NCBI RefSeq assembly: GCF_027595985.1
Contig: NC_073304.1
Location: 139,177,211-139,241,210, forward strand
Reading direction: 5' to 3'
Source: Sorex araneus
Lineage: Eukaryota > Chordata > Mammalia > Eulipotyphla > Soricidae
DNA: 64,000 bases
Shown: piece after piece, positions 1-13,756 of the stretch
How positions within the stretch are numbered: position 1 is the first letter of the stretch
Layout: every line of letters begins with the position of its first letter
Notes under the pieces: generated by a model
What the model was told of the DNA's origin: nothing
The model's input: only the letters and a program-made list of their open reading frames with translations
Database searches by the model: none
Position numbers and translations under genes: made by a program

Positions 1-870
1 ATCAGAGGCAGCGGCACACTCCACCTGTTTCTTTTCTCTTCAAGGCTCAATGCACCCGTTCCTTAATGGTGACTCACGGAGGCAGGGGTGGGGAGGGGTA
101 GGAGGAGAGCCACTTTTGTACTGTATAAAGATGATAAAAGAAGCCAAAATGAGAGAAAATTATTCCCCCCACTCCCACCCAGCCCCTTGAACAAATCAAG
201 TGGCTTTCGTTCCCCTCGGTCTGCACCGAGAGTGCACACACCGTGCCGGCGATGCTCCTGGGAAAGCCACTGCTGGCTGACCGTGATGCGAGACTCCAGC
301 CACTGGAGCAAAATAAAGGCCTGCACTCAGTTCCACACATTCAGAAGAACTGCCAACGCCTAAGAAACTCCTTCCTAAGCCTCACCATGAGGCACATGAT
401 AGGTGCTCGGAAAAGACACGCTGAGGGCTGTGGGCTACCTGGCCTTCCAGCTGGCGGCTGGCTTCCGCTCTCTCAGTAGCTCCAACAACAAACCTGATTC
501 CAAACCCACAGCCCACCGAGAAACAGAAAGCCACTAGCTGGTCCTCTGAATAGTTCTGGGAAATAGCCCCGTAGTTTCAGAACATCTTCACGGAGAAACT
601 GGCACACACTGATGCCAGGCTTTAGCAACTGCCAGATTCCTAGAAACGGACATTTCTAACCTTCAGGCCACCCCAGTGGTGACCTTAAAAGGTGACCTGG
701 AAGTTGTTGCACTGCTTCGCCTGCCCTTTGTGAAGGGGGGCTGCCAAGAACGAGTCGGGGTGTTTACATTCACCCTGCCTGCCCCTCCTCACTTACTAGG
801 TCTAGAGACAGAGCGAGTGAAAAGCTTGGACATAAACAGATTTCTTCGACAGGGGGTATGGGAGTGATGA
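1..870. other. OVOL2 intron 3 sequence, no feature recognised
   Basis: Unique-looking sequence. Open frames here are short, overlap on both strands and show no family similarity. No zinc-finger exon is seen on either strand. Confidence 0.5.
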
Positions 871-876
871 CAGTGG

Positions 877-1217
877 TCGGGGCCACATCTGGCTGTGCTC
901 AGGCTTACTCTGATCTTTATGCCCAGGTATCACCCAAGCAGGGCTCCACGTGTGGCACTCAGGGATCTCTCCTGGCTATCATTTGATCAAGCCCAGGATC
1001 AAACCCAGGCTGGCTGCAAGCAAGACAAGAGAAACCCAAAGCGGCTATACATCAGAAATCAAAGTTAAATTTCCGATGGGGCTGGAGAGATAGGACCCGG
1101 GCCCAATCCCCAGCACTGTCCATGATCCCTGGAGCACCACTAGGAGTGACTGCTAAGTACAGAGTTGGGAGTAAACCCTGAGCATTGCTGCACTGCCAGG
1201 TGTGTCCCCCCATCCCA
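877..1217. mobile_element. two diverged SOR-type SINEs
   Basis: 877-1030 is an antisense copy (GGCCACATCTGGCTGTGCTC onward). 1078-1217 is a sense copy beginning GGGGCTGGAGAGATAGGAC. Both are old and lack clear duplications. Confidence 0.75.
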
Positions 1218-2232
1218 CCAAAGAGTTAGACTTCTGAGACCATCTTTGAACTGACAACCCAGGGGAGGAGAGGTGGGTATAACTCGGCTTGAATAATGGG
1301 TGAAGCAAAAACCGAGATGGAAATGGAGAGAGCAGCCCCTGAGGACACGCCCTCTCAATCAGGGCAATTCTGACTTGCAAATCTGTACCTCATTCAGCTG
1401 CCCCTACTTCCCGGAGGATCCCCGCCCCCGGCTAAGACCGCAGAGGACAGGAAGGAGTCCTGGACAAGTGGGAGTGGCGTCACACTGCCGACCCACCTTA
1501 GTTCTTGCCCTTTTCTGGAAGGAGAAACCAGAGCTAAAAAACACCAGCCCTGTGCAGACTCCCATGACCTACCTGCGCCCACAGAGACAGGCCCGAGACC
1601 CCAGAAATGCCAGGCCAGGCACCCATTCTCAGATGCTCACCTATAAAGTGGCTCCCATTTGGCACAGGGAGAGAGACTTCCTTTGGTTTTCCCTTCATGA
1701 CCCTCTCCCCCCTCCCCCCGCCGCCCCCACCACACTACTTTTAAGCTAAGAAGTAGAACAAATAAAAACCAGACAAAGGAGAGACCGTTAGGGGCAACTC
1801 CCAAGAGAGCAGTCCACTGCTGGGTGGGAGTGACCCCATTCTTCTCCCCTGCTGCCCCCTTCCAAATTTCTCCCAATTTGCTTTTTCCCCAATCCCGTCA
1901 GTCCTTCCACTAGCCGCCAAACAAAGGCAGCATTGTCTTCTCTTCTCCAATCAAGATGGATTTGTTTGCCTTCTAGGCCTTCTCAAGGTAGCTGATGGAA
2001 GATAAGGCCAGAGGGCACTGGGCGGGCGGGGCAGAAGCTGAAGCTTGGCCGCAGTCCCCGCCTCACTTCTCTGACCTCCTGCTTCTCTCTCTGGAATCTA
2101 GAAGCTTCCTTTATTCCAGTCAGAGCTGTACAGGGGTTGTACCCCAAAGGTGTCAGCCACCAGGAAGCATAAGCAACTATAAACAACTGGAAACGGAACA
2201 CACATCCAGGACTCCCAGCTCACTCTCCAAGT
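1218..2232. other. intron 3 unique sequence
   Basis: About 1 kb without recognisable repeat or exon. The 149-codon frame at 1300-1749 has no family similarity and I do not accept it as coding. Confidence 0.5.
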
Positions 2233-2482
2233 GGCACTGCAGCACTGTAGCACTGTCGTCCAGTTGTTAACCAATTTGCTCGAGCGGGCACCAGTAACGT
2301 CTCCATTGTGAGACTTTTTGTTACTGTTTTTGGTATATCGAATACACCACAGGTAGCTTGACAGGCTCTGCCGTGCTGGCGGGATACTCTCAGTAGCTTG
2401 CTGGGCTTTCTGAGAGGGACAGAGGAATCGAACCCGGGTGGGCTGTGTGCAAGGCAAACCTGCAGTGCTATCGCTCCAGTCC
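2233..2482 (-). mobile_element. RTE-tailed SINE, antisense
   Basis: On the plus strand the order is tail (CCAGTTGTTAACCAATTTGC), GAGACTTTTTGTTACTG, the RTE-like body with TCTGAGAGGGACAGAGGAAT, then the tRNA-like head ending GCTATCGCTCCAGTCC. This is a complete inverted copy. Confidence 0.88.
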
Positions 2483-2879
2483 TCTCCGAGTAAAAAAGTA
2501 AAATATCTTCAATAAACCCTGTGCCTGTCTAAGGAACAGATAGTCACGTGAACAGAGTGGGACAGAGTGCCCAGACCACGCATGACACACGCAGCCCTCA
2601 GCCAGTGTGACCGTGCTGCCGGGCTGTCCCCAGCTGCTGCACTCTGGTGAGACTCCCGTGTCTAGTGTGAGGACGAGTGCACAGACTGGAGCAGGCAGAT
2701 TTAGTTATTTTTACTAAAACTCACACCTCAGGGGCCAAAGATCCCTTAAAGGACTGAAGCTAGGGTTCAAGCCCTGACCCCACATACCCGCCAGCACACC
2801 AGGAGCAACATCTGAGTCCGGACACAGGTCCCCTCCCCACCAAAAGCTGCTGCTCCTTCATTTATTTTTATTTATTTAT

Positions 2880-3474
2880 TCATTTTTGCCCTTTTATTTT
2901 GGAGGGGGGATCACCCCCGACAATGCACAGGGGTTACTCCTGGCTCTGCACTCAGGAATTATCCCTGGCGGTGCTCAGGGGACCATATGGGATGCTGGGA
3001 ATCGATCCTGGGTCGGCTGCATGCAAGGCAAACGCCCTACCCGCTGTGCTATTGCTCCAGCTCTGCTGCTATCCCTTCAGTGGCTGCCATTCTTAAGAGC
3101 TATGCCAGCAAGTTTAAATTTAAACATCATTCATTTATTCACTGGGTTTGGGGCTACATCCAGTGGTGTTCAGGGTTTACTCCAGGCTCTGTGCTCAGGG
3201 GCCACTCCTGGCAGGACTCGAAGAACCAATATGCGGTGCTGAAGATAGAACCTGGGTCAGTCACAGGCCATACAAATGCCTTGCATGCTGTATTATCCAG
3301 TATCATAATTTTTTCCCTTTTTGGGTCACACCTGGTGATGCTCAGGGGGTCTGGCTCTGCACTCAGGAATTACTCCTGGTGGTGCTCGGGGAACCATATG
3401 GGGTGCTGGGGATCGAACCCAGGTCAGGCGCATGCAAGGCACGCACCCTACGCACTGTTCTATTGCTCTGGCCC
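2880..3474 (-). mobile_element. three consecutive antisense SOR-type SINEs
   Basis: Copies lie at about 2880-3065, 3130-3300 and 3308-3474. Each shows the order poly-T, (G)GGTCACACC, ACTCAGGAATTA, GGGACCATATGG and GCAAGGC before the head. The middle copy is the most diverged. A fragment at 2730-2850 may be a fourth, very old copy. Confidence 0.85.
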
Positions 3475-4190
3475 CTCAGTAGAAGAGTTTGTTTCTAACA
3501 ACACCGATCTGTGACAGTCTGAAGCTAGCCACGTGTTTGCAGGTTTATTTTCACAAAATGTTAGGGAGTTTTTCTGCACTAGTTTCTCTCTTCCAATCTT
3601 GAATCAGATGTCACTGGACTAACATCCTTCCATTATCCATCTCAGTCTGTCTGTCTCTCCCTCCTCCACTCTCTGACTTACTTTATTCTTGGTGACTTAC
3701 TTTATTCTTACTCTATTCATATCCAAAAATGAATTAATCTTCTCTTTCATCTGCTTGGATATTAATGTGAGGCGTTTTCTGGCTCTGGTTTTTCTGGTCT
3801 TTTCCAAGATGCTTCCTGAGGCTGGAGTCTTTCCTCAGATGCCCTATTCTCTTCAGCGCTGCAGGGGCCAGGAGGAAGAGAGGGGCAGGGGAGGGCTTAA
3901 TGCTGATTCTCAACCCCAGTGCCTTTGCCTCCTTGTCGTTAGTGTTGCTATCATCCTCAACAAAGGCATGGAATATCAAATAAGTCTACATTAGTCACAG
4001 CCCGGGCTAATCGGACTGCAAGCAAACACACCCTTCTCCCAACTGTCTACAGTATTTGTGTTCACAGTGTCTGTATCTTTGCTTCTGGTCTCGAAATACA
4101 ACATTTACTTGCACTAGGTCAGTAGCAATCAGCCAAAATTCATATCTTGGTCAAAGGCAAAGCCAAGTTTCTAGAACTCTGCTGAGACCT
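3475..4190. other. intron 3 unique sequence
   Basis: No transposon or exon is recognised. Short pyrimidine-rich runs are present (3640-3700). Confidence 0.45.
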
Positions 4191-4212
4191 TTTAGAAAGA
4201 AGTGAGATTGCA

Positions 4213-4393
4213 GGGGCTGGAGTGATAGCACAGCGGGGAGGGCGTTTGCCTTGCACTCGGCCGACCCGGGTTCGAATCCCAGCATCCCATATGGTCCCCT
4301 GAGCACCGCCAGGGGTAATTCCTGAGTGCATGAGCCAGGAATGACCTCTGTGCATTGCCGGGTGTGACCCAAAAAAAAAAAAAAAAAAAAAAA
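4213..4393 (+). mobile_element. SOR-type SINE, young, with 16 bp duplication
   Basis: A complete copy with box A-like and box B-like (GGTTCGAATCC) promoter elements, ending in a pure A tail of about 22. AAAGAAGTGAGATTGC occurs at both 4196-4211 and 4391-4406, a perfect 16 bp target-site duplication. A tail plus long duplication indicates L1-type mobilisation. Confidence 0.95.
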
Positions 4394-4617
4394 GAAGTGA
4401 GATTGCGCACATGCACTAATGGGAAAGGAGCCTGAGAACCCCCATTTTTTGCTCTTATTTTTACTGAATATTTTTTGTGCGGAGCTTGGAAAGTCAGGCC
4501 CCTGGTGCCAGAACACCAGCCCATTTCCCAGCTCTAGGCACGGGGCAATCTCAGAGTACAACTCCTCCTTCTCGTCCGTTACTACTCGGAGGCCAGAAAA
4601 CAGGCTCACAGCATTTC

Positions 4618-4895
4618 TATAGATCTTACCTTGTATGCAGCTAACCCTGGTTCGATCCTTCATATTGTATATGGTCTCTGAACACCGCCAGGTGTGATCC
4701 CTGAGTACACACCCAAGCCCTGAGCACCAGGGGGTGTGACCCCCTCCAAAAAAATCAAAGATACAAGAGATTTAAACATTGGGGGTCAGAGAGAGTAAGG
4801 GGAGCTTCCTCTATATAGTCAACTCAGTTCCATCCCCAGCACCACGAGCTTCCCCCATACACACTCCCTACTACCTGTGGGCATGACCCAAAAGC
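4618..4895 (+). mobile_element. two old sense SOR-type SINEs
   Basis: Copies at about 4618-4755 and 4780-4895. Both keep the GAGCACC...GGTGTGACCC or GGGCATGACCC endings but are heavily mutated. Confidence 0.65.
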
Positions 4896-4908
4896 CAACA
4901 ATCAAATT

Positions 4909-5082
4909 TTTTTTTTTTTCTTTTTGGGTCACACCCAGCGATGCTCAGGGGTTACTCCTGGCTTTGCACTCAGGAATTACTCCTGGCGGTGCTTGGAGGA
5001 CCATATGGGATGCCGGGGATCGAACCCGGGTCGGCCGCGTGCAAGGCAAACGCCCTAAACGCTGTGCTATCTCTCCAGCCCC
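4909..5082 (-). mobile_element. SOR-type SINE, antisense
   Basis: A complete inverted copy from poly-T to CTCTCCAGCCCC. CAACAATCAAA flanks both ends and is the target-site duplication. Confidence 0.92.
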
Positions 5083-5200
5083 AACAATCAAAATTTTGCG
5101 GGGAAATTGGAAGGAAAGTTTAGACACCTAGGGTACTGACAATGTCTATGATTCCATAAACTTGTGACTAGACTGAAAAGAAACAAAAATAGACTCTATA

Positions 5201-5515
5201 CTTTTTTGTTTGGGGGCCACACCCCGCAGTGCTCAGGGGCTACTCCTGGCTCTGCACTCAGGAATCACTCCTGGTTCGGTTTCAGGGACCCTATGGGATG
5301 CCCAGGATCAAACTGGGCTGGCTGCATGCAAGATAAGTGGCCTGTCTGCTGTGCTACTGCAATGGCCCCCGAACTGTTTACTTTTAAGAGGATGGAACTT
5401 AAAGTACGTGAATTTGAACTTAATGGTAAAATGTGGCCAGAGATGTGATTCAGAGATAGAACCTGCCTTGCATGTCTGAGGCCCTGGGTTTGATCCCGTC
5501 ACAGAAAAAAACTTT
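5201..5515. mobile_element. diverged SOR-type SINE (antisense) and ID-like tRNA-derived fragment
   Basis: 5201-5370 is an antisense SOR copy. 5433-5515 (sense) resembles a tRNA-Ala/ID-type head with TTGCATGTCTGAGGCCCTGGG and an A run. Confidence 0.65.
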
Positions 5516-5619
5516 TTTTTCAACTCACAATGAAAAAATAAGTATCTTCATAAGCACATAGGTCAGGTAAGCAGGTAGATGTGCATATTTACATTACATA
5601 TGCATATGTGTGAGAAATA

Positions 5620-5765
5620 AAAAGAGGAGAGAGAGAGGGGAAAAGGGAGGGTGGAGATGAAAGAGGGAAAGAAAAAAATAACAAAAGATATGTGGAGGGA
5701 GAGAGAAGGATGAGGGAAGAGATGGGGGGAATGGAGAAGGAAGGGAGAGAGGAAGAGGGAAACGT
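5620..5765 (+). repeat. purine-rich low-complexity tract
   Basis: About 145 bp of almost only A and G (GAGAGAGGGGAAAAGGGAGG and similar). Confidence 0.9.
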
Positions 5766-5844
5766 TAGTGTTGATTTTTTTAATGGCAAGCTACAAATTT
5801 CCTTTTGGTGCTGTCAGACAGATATTAAAGTGCAAACCAGAACC

Positions 5845-5962
5845 CAAAGAGTACAGTAGGGAAGGTGTTTGCCTCCCCACCTTCAATCCCAGGCACTGGC
5901 TCCAGGAATGATATCTGATCACAGAACTAGGAATAAACCCTAAGTACAGCAGGATGTGGCCC
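5845..5962 (+). mobile_element. diverged SOR-type SINE
   Basis: A sense copy with GTACAGTAGGGAAGGTGTTTGCC and GATGTGGCCC ends. A (TC)n run follows later at 6174-6198. Confidence 0.6.
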
Positions 5963-6394
5963 ACCTACGCCCACCCCCCAAATTCAGAAAAATTGAAAAT
6001 GGAGGATGCCAAGATGTGATCCCGGGGGCTGCACGTGTGTGCGGCCTCTCCGCAGCTCCACGAGTGTGACTCCAGACGCCAGCTAAATTTTTCAGCATGG
6101 GCAGCTCCTTGCAGAATGTCTCCAGACTGAGAACTAAGCCGTGGCCCCATGCCCGCCCAGGAGGGGAAAGGTATTTCTCTCTCTCTCTCTCTCTCTCGCC
6201 TCTTCCTTGCCGGGGGTGAAGGGCGTGGTGACCGCCATATTATGAGGACCACAGATGGGGTTTAAAAGCTTGCAATGATCCAATACCTGGGAGAAAACTC
6301 CCTGGACTTAGTTGCTAAAGTACAGAAATCCAAAACCTCGTATCTCTTCACAACAGGTCTGACTCTAGTGGGGTGGGTACTCCTAACAATAATA

Positions 6395-6655
6395 GTGAGG
6401 TTTGTATTGAAATACTGAATGTAACCATAGTAAATAGAAAGTAAAGTTAAATTTATCAGTTACCAGGCGGGGGGGGGGCGGGGGGGCGGGATGGGAGGTG
6501 TACTGTGTGTTTTTTTTTTTTTGGTGGTGGTGGGATATGGGCACTGGTGAAGGGATGGTTGTTTCAGCATTGTATAACTGAGACTTAAGCCTGAAAGCAT
6601 TGTAATTTTCCACATGGTGATTCAATAAAAAAATAAAAATTAAAAAAAAAAAAGA
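6395..6655 (+). mobile_element. L1 3' end, sense
   Basis: It ends CACATGGTGATTCAATAAAAAA with an A tail, as do several other L1 3' termini in the window. It includes the characteristic GGGCACTGGTGAAGGGATGG motif and a G-rich run (6466-6491). Confidence 0.8.
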
Positions 6656-6721
6656 AAGAAAATGGAAGGCACTTTGTGCTGGTATGTGGCGTGCTTGACT
6701 GGCTGAGGCTGGGCCTTGCCT

Positions 6722-6965
6722 GTGCTGGAGAGACAGTGAATGGGTAGGATTCTTGCCTTGCACACGGCTGACCCGACTTCAATCCCTGACACCCCATAGG
6801 TCCCCCAGCCCACCAGCAGTGATCCCTGACTGCGGAGCCCGGAGTTAGCCCTGAGCAGTGGTAGGTGTGGCCCTACCTCAAGCACTCTGATCCCTGGCCA
6901 AGGAACCAGGAGTAAGCCCTGAACACAGTCCTGTGTAGCCCCAAGCCCACCCCAAACCACCCTCC
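6722..6965 (+). mobile_element. SOR-type SINE with a second partial copy
   Basis: A sense copy at 6722-6885. It is followed by a further 3' half, GAACCAGGAGTAAGCCCTGA to 6965. Confidence 0.7.
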
Positions 6966-7290
6966 AAAAAGAAGGGTCTGGGAGAGGCTTCTCTGGGCAC
7001 CGCCAGGACTTTGTGAAGCTACCCAGGACTCAGAGCCACGCTTCGTAAGCAGGGAGGCTGTGGCCCGCCAGGTGCAAGCAGGAGATGAGTCAACCCTAAG
7101 GGAGCAGAATACCCCCGCTCCGAGCAAGGGAGGAGCGTGATGCTTACTTTTACCCACTTATTTCTCAAGAAAGGAGCCCTGCCTCTGCCACCAGTGGCCC
7201 CCAGGAGCCACACAGGCGCAGTCAGCCCCAACCAGCTCCATCTTAGCCTCTTGCTACTCATTCCGGACAGTGTTTAGATCTGAGCCTCAT

Positions 7291-7463
7291 GGGAACTTTT
7301 TTTGGTTTTGGCTTTTTGGGCTGGCGCTCAGGGATTACTCCTGGCTCTGCACCCAGGAATGATCCTGGCGGTGCTCGGGGGTCCACATGGGACGCCGGGG
7401 ATGAACCTGGATGATCAGCGTGCAAGGCAAATGCCCTGCGGGCTGCATCATCGCTCAGGCCCT
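7291..7463 (-). mobile_element. SOR-type SINE, antisense, next to OVOL2 exon 3
   Basis: An inverted copy from GGCTTTTTGGG to TCATCGCTCAGGCC. It lies about 200 bp downstream of the exon 3 donor in intron 3. Confidence 0.8.
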
Positions 7464-7506
7464 CGCTCCTGGGAACCTGAATCTTGTCATCCCCACTCCT
7501 CGCCTA

Positions 7507-9121
<1,615 letters not shown>

Positions 9122-9267
9122 TATTTTTTTGGGGGGGTCACACCCAGCGGTGCTCATTACTCTGGGCTCAGAGGTCATTCCTGGAGACGCTTGTGGGACC
9201 ATATGGTGTCTGAGTTGGTTGCTTGCAAAGCAAGCATCCTAACCACCGTACTATACCTCCAGCCCTG
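9122..9267 (-). mobile_element. SOR-type SINE, antisense, internally deleted
   Basis: It runs from GGTCACACCCAGCGGTGCTC to CTATACCTCCAGCCC, shortened in the middle. Confidence 0.75.
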
Positions 9268-9517
9268 GTCACTGCATTGTTGGAAGCCTCCAGAGCAATG
9301 CGTACCTTAGAGCTGCTCCCACTTCAGACATGGGTAGCTAGGAATGGGCCTCCTGAAGAAACTGAGCCCCTTAGCCCAACAAACAGGGAGAAGAGAAGAT
9401 GGAGCAGGCTATTCCAGAGGGCAGAGAGAGTCCAGTGGACACAAAACTCCAGCCCTCTGATCTCTCTCCCCACTCTGTTGTAGGGTCTTATGCTGCTCTT
9501 GAGTTTCTCTGTATGTT

Positions 9518-9668
9518 GCCACAGAGAGAGCAAGGTGCTAGCCATGTATCCAGTCAACCCTGGTTCTAGCCCAGGCATTGTGTAGGGGCCTCCGAGCCCT
9601 GCCAACAGTGATCCGGAGCACAGAGCCAGGAATAAGCCCCATGCATCTCTGGGTGTGGTCCCCAAACC
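9518..9668 (+). mobile_element. diverged SOR-type SINE
   Basis: A sense copy ending TCTCTGGGTGTGGTCCCC. Confidence 0.65.
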
Positions 9669-10150
9669 AAGTATACTCTAGAGAGGGCAGTGGGAGACAG
9701 TGTGGACGTCAGACTGGCTAACCTGCACCTGGGGAGCTGTCAGTGAACAGAACTGTGGTAGCAGAAGGTGAAGTCCCTCCTAGGGCACCTAAGTAGGTGA
9801 CTCTATTGAGAGAGTGAGGAGAGACACTGGGAAATACAGAACAATCATAAAGATAGAGTTTGATGGCTTGGTTGGGTGGCCGCCTTCGATCCCCAACTAC
9901 ATCAACCCTCAAAAACTGCATCTGTTGGCATCCCCTCCCTGGGTAGGACGTGATAAAATCTCAGGGACACACCCCATCGAGGCTTTCCTCTCACCAAGGT
10001 CAGGGCGTGGTCTCCTCTTGTCACACAATCCCCATTCTCGTCCTTGCTTCCGTTGAAGGAATATAATAAAACTAAATATGGCCCAACTCTTGACAAACTA
10101 AGTCCTCTGAGCTTCTCAACACTAATTCTACAGAAGATAAAAATCAATTG
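9669..10150. other. intron 2 unique sequence
   Basis: No repeat or exon recognised. Confidence 0.4.
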
Positions 10151-10151
10151 A

Positions 10152-10317
10152 GGGGCTGGAGCAATAGCACAGCGGGTAGGACATTTGCCTCGCATGCGGG
10201 CCAACCCGGGTTCGATTCCCAGCATCCCATATGGTCCCCTGAGTACCGCCAGGAGTAATTCCTGAATGCAGAGCCAGGAGTGACCTCTGTGCATCGCCCA
10301 GTGTGACCAAAAAAAAA
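10152..10317 (+). mobile_element. SOR-type SINE
   Basis: A complete sense copy from GGGGCTGGAGCAATAGCACA to GTGTGACCAAAAAAAAA. It is followed at 10325-10490 by a very diverged second sense copy. Confidence 0.9.
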
Positions 10318-10490
10318 GTCAGTTGGGAGGTAGAGAGAGGATAACCCTCCAGGACAGAGGGCTGCACTCTGCGTGTAGGCCTGGGTCCCACCCACAAGAC
10401 CACAAGTGTTCTCAGCACCATCAAAAGCAATCTCCTAACGAAGATCCAGGAGTTGCTTTGAGAATCTTTAGGTATAGCCCCCAAACAAAA

Positions 10491-10955
10491 AATAAAAAAA
10501 ATAAAACAAAACAACAGAATAGAACAGAGACAACTGACTCTGAGACCCTGAATTAAAACTGTGTAGCACGCAGATGGTCTTTGAAAAGTTCAATAGAACG
10601 TAATGTCACACTCGCCAACTAGAACCTAAACCTAACACTTGTTCCCGTTAATCCTTTCAGTACATTTCTATTTTCCAAATGTTCTCTGTGTAACATAGAT
10701 ATCCCCTATTACTGCTCAGGATGAAATCTCAAATCACTGGCATTATTTTCTTTGAAAAGAATAAAATCTGGAAGGGCAGCAGGCATTAGAGATTAGTAAT
10801 AACTTAAGGGCACTGAGAGCCGATGAGTCTTCCAAGACACAGAACACATTTTAGGACAGAGGAGGAGATGATGGAGGGAGCAACTGGGAACTGAGGGTAC
10901 CACATTTTCAGAGGCAACTTTCCTTTGTTTTCGTTTTTGTTTTCTTTTGTCTTTT
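10491..10955. other. intron 2 unique sequence
   Basis: No repeat or exon recognised. Confidence 0.4.
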
Positions 10956-10959
10956 GTTT

Positions 10960-11105
10960 TCAGGTTTTGGGGTAGTGCTCAGAGCTTACTTCCTGGCCCT
11001 GCACTCAGCGATCACTCCTGATGGTACTCTGGGGTGCCAGAGATCGAACCAGAGTTGTCCAGGTCCGGGGCAAGCACCTTACCAGCTGTACTACCTCTTC
11101 AGCTC
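10960..11105 (-). mobile_element. diverged SOR-type SINE, antisense
   Basis: Inverted copy with GTGCTCAGAGCTTACTTCCTGG and CTACCTCTTCAGCTC. Confidence 0.7.
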
Positions 11106-11242
11106 ATTCTTTCATTTTCTTAGAGCGAAAATAGAAGTTCTCTAAGCAAAGCTCAGTCAAAGGAAATTTTGCATTTCTCCACTTTCATATACAGTATGGA
11201 AAATGGAGTGACCACAAAGCGATTTATTTAAGAAATTTCCTT

Positions 11243-11770
11243 ACAGCCAGAGAGATAGTATAGGGATCAAGATATTTGCCTTGTACATTGTCAACCACTG
11301 TTCAATTCCTCACCTCACATATAATGCCCCTAAGCACCCCCAGTAGTGATCACTGAGCACAGAACCAGGAGTAAGACCTGAACAAAGCCAGGGGTAGCTG
11401 CCCACCCACCCAAAGGAGCAAATCACCCCTCAGAGGACTGGGGATGTGGCTCAGTGGGACAGTGCCTGCCTTGCATGTGTGAGACACAGAGTTAAAACCC
11501 ACTGCTGCAAATAAAGGAAAAAAGAAATCTTTAAGTTATATTCTTCTATTTATGAAGCACTGCTTGCCATAGAGTTCTAAAACCAATCTAGCCACCTGAC
11601 ATTAAAAAAATTATATTTGAACCCATGAGAGTCTCTGTTAAAATATTTAAAAGAGTGGGACTGACAGCAGACAGGGCATTTGCCTTGCACACAACTAATT
11701 GGGGTTCAACCTCCAGCACCTCATTTGGTCCCCTGAGCACTGCCAGGTGTGGCTCAAAAACAACAACACA
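11243..11770 (+). mobile_element. two old SOR-type SINEs and an ID-like fragment
   Basis: Sense SOR copies at 11243-11415 and 11655-11770. 11437-11512 resembles a tRNA-Ala/ID-type element (GGACTGGGGATGTGGCTCAG onward). Confidence 0.65.
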
Positions 11771-12229
11771 AAGATGTAAAGTATGAATAAAATATTAATG
11801 ATGAAACATTCTGCCTGATAAAGCCAGCTTCTAACAGACTATTTAATTCCTCAAAAAAGGAAGGAATAATTGTAGGATAAATTCCTAAGTACAAAGTTTA
11901 TCCCACAGAGTGTATTCACAGGTCATGTCCCTGCACGGTCCTGGTCTGTCTTGACAAGTGACTGGACATGACCAGTGTGCTCCCACTGGCGCGCTGGCAA
12001 GTACTGCACAGCGATGGTTCGCTCTAGCACGTAATCACAGCAGCCTGAGAGAGGAAACCCCGGTCGTGAACAGCCGTGTGGGTGCTTACACCTTGGATGT
12101 CCAGCTCAGTCAGAGTCCCAAAGAGTCTAGTCCCACCTATCATCCACCCCAAACTCCAAGAGAGACTTCAGGAAAGGATTGCCCACTGGGCCCAATCATT
12201 TCACTGAGCCTGAAAAATATAACCTAAAG

Positions 12230-12600
12230 TTTGATTATTTTGATACACTGGGATTTACAAAGTTATTCATGATCAAGTTTCAGGCATACAATGTTCCAGC
12301 ACCAACCTTTCATCAGAGTTCACTTCCTCCACCACCGTCATTGCCCCCCCATCCCCCAGCATGCCTCTACGGCAATATGGTTTACAATACTTTGTAACTG
12401 ATAAGGTTTCATGCAGAACATTACCACCTTCTAGTACCTGTTCTCTTTCCAGAATGACCACTCCCAGCACCCTGTGTCCCCCTCCCAGTCCTCTCCCACC
12501 CCTCTCCACAGCCCCCGGAGCAAGATTCCAACAGAAATGCGTTCTCACATTGTTTCTATTGCCTTTGGGCATTTGTTATTCTCCACTATGTTCATAAAGT
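12230..12600 (-). mobile_element. L1 3' end, antisense
   Basis: It contains TCATGATCAAGTTTCAGGCA and TACAATGTTCCAGCACC, the inverted signature of the L1 3' terminus seen elsewhere. A C-rich stretch follows. Confidence 0.6.
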
Positions 12601-12613
12601 TATTTTGTTATAG

Positions 12614-12786
12614 GTTTTTTTTGCTTTTTGGGTCAGACCCGGCAATGCACAGGGGTTACTCCTGGCTCTGCACTCAGGAATTACTCCTGGTGGTGCTCAG
12701 GTATCATATGGGATGCTGGGAATTGAACCCGGGTTGGCCGAGTGCAAGGCTAATGCCCTACCCACTGTGCTACTGCTCCAGCCCCC
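12614..12786 (-). mobile_element. SOR-type SINE, antisense
   Basis: A complete inverted copy. AAGTTATTTTG before and AAGGTTATTTTG after form an imperfect duplication. Confidence 0.88.
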
Positions 12787-13440
12787 ATAAGGTTATTTTG
12801 AATTTAAAAATCATTTGGGAGGCAGAAACAGATAACTAGAACAGTAATCCGCATTCTCTCTTCTCTCCCTTAGCAATAAAACCCAACCCAAGCAGATGTG
12901 AAGCAATGCACAGACTTCATCCCTGCTTTGTGCCAATATCCATGTATTTTGACACAAAATTAATTATTCATGTGTCTAATTACAGGGAACCACTCCAGAC
13001 CTGTGGGGGTGGTGGTGGTATTTACACCAGGCTACCTTCCTAAAAATCTTATCTTCTGAAAAGTCTCACCCGTAATCCAAAATTAACACTTTGCAAAAGG
13101 CTTACTAATGAAATGGGGAGTTACCAGGAAGGTGGGAATGACATGACAAAGGCCTGAAGATTAATTCAGCTAAAGGAAATGAAGAGAGTGAGCACTTTTC
13201 CAGCCCCTGGCTTGGCACTACCCTGCCTGCTATCCTGCTCTCTGCATGATCTCAGCTTTCATTTTAAAAAACACACAAAGTTCTCCTCTCGTTCGAAAAG
13301 CAAATCTCTATTGCAAAAACAAACCAATCATTGTGTCAGGGCTGCTGAAAACTTGAGGAGCATCTGGGGAGGCAGAGACTTTGGCTGACCCTCTGCTCAA
13401 CTTCAGAACTGGTGACAGTCACTTGACTGTCAAACTTTTC
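12787..13440. other. intron 2 unique sequence
   Basis: No gene or transposon recognised. Confidence 0.4.
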
Positions 13441-13446
13441 TTGTGA

Positions 13447-13520
13447 GGTGCTGAGTTTGAACCCAGGGACTCAAATATGTAACTCAAGTGCTCTACCACT
13501 GAGCAATGTCCCCAGTGCTT
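13447..13520 (-). mobile_element. ID-like (tRNA-Ala-like) SINE fragment
   Basis: The minus strand reads CTGGGGACATTGCTCAGTGG TAGAGCAC and ends CCTGGGTTCAAACTCAGC. These resemble the A and B boxes of ID-type elements rather than the SOR head. Confidence 0.55.
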
Positions 13521-13756
13521 ATGTGTCAAACTGCTAAAAGAAAAACAAAACTCCTTTACTTTCTGTTGATGTTTTCATAGCCAAACTCATGAAACAAACG
13601 ACCCGTTTCCTAAGAGAAGCTATAGAAAGTCCTGGCTACTTCTGGACACATAGGTGACACTCTCACAGATACATTTGCTATGCTGGAATATTCAAGATGT
13701 CCCATACAAATTGTTCCAATTCTCTTAGGATTAAAAAAAAAAAAAAGCTCCCCATC

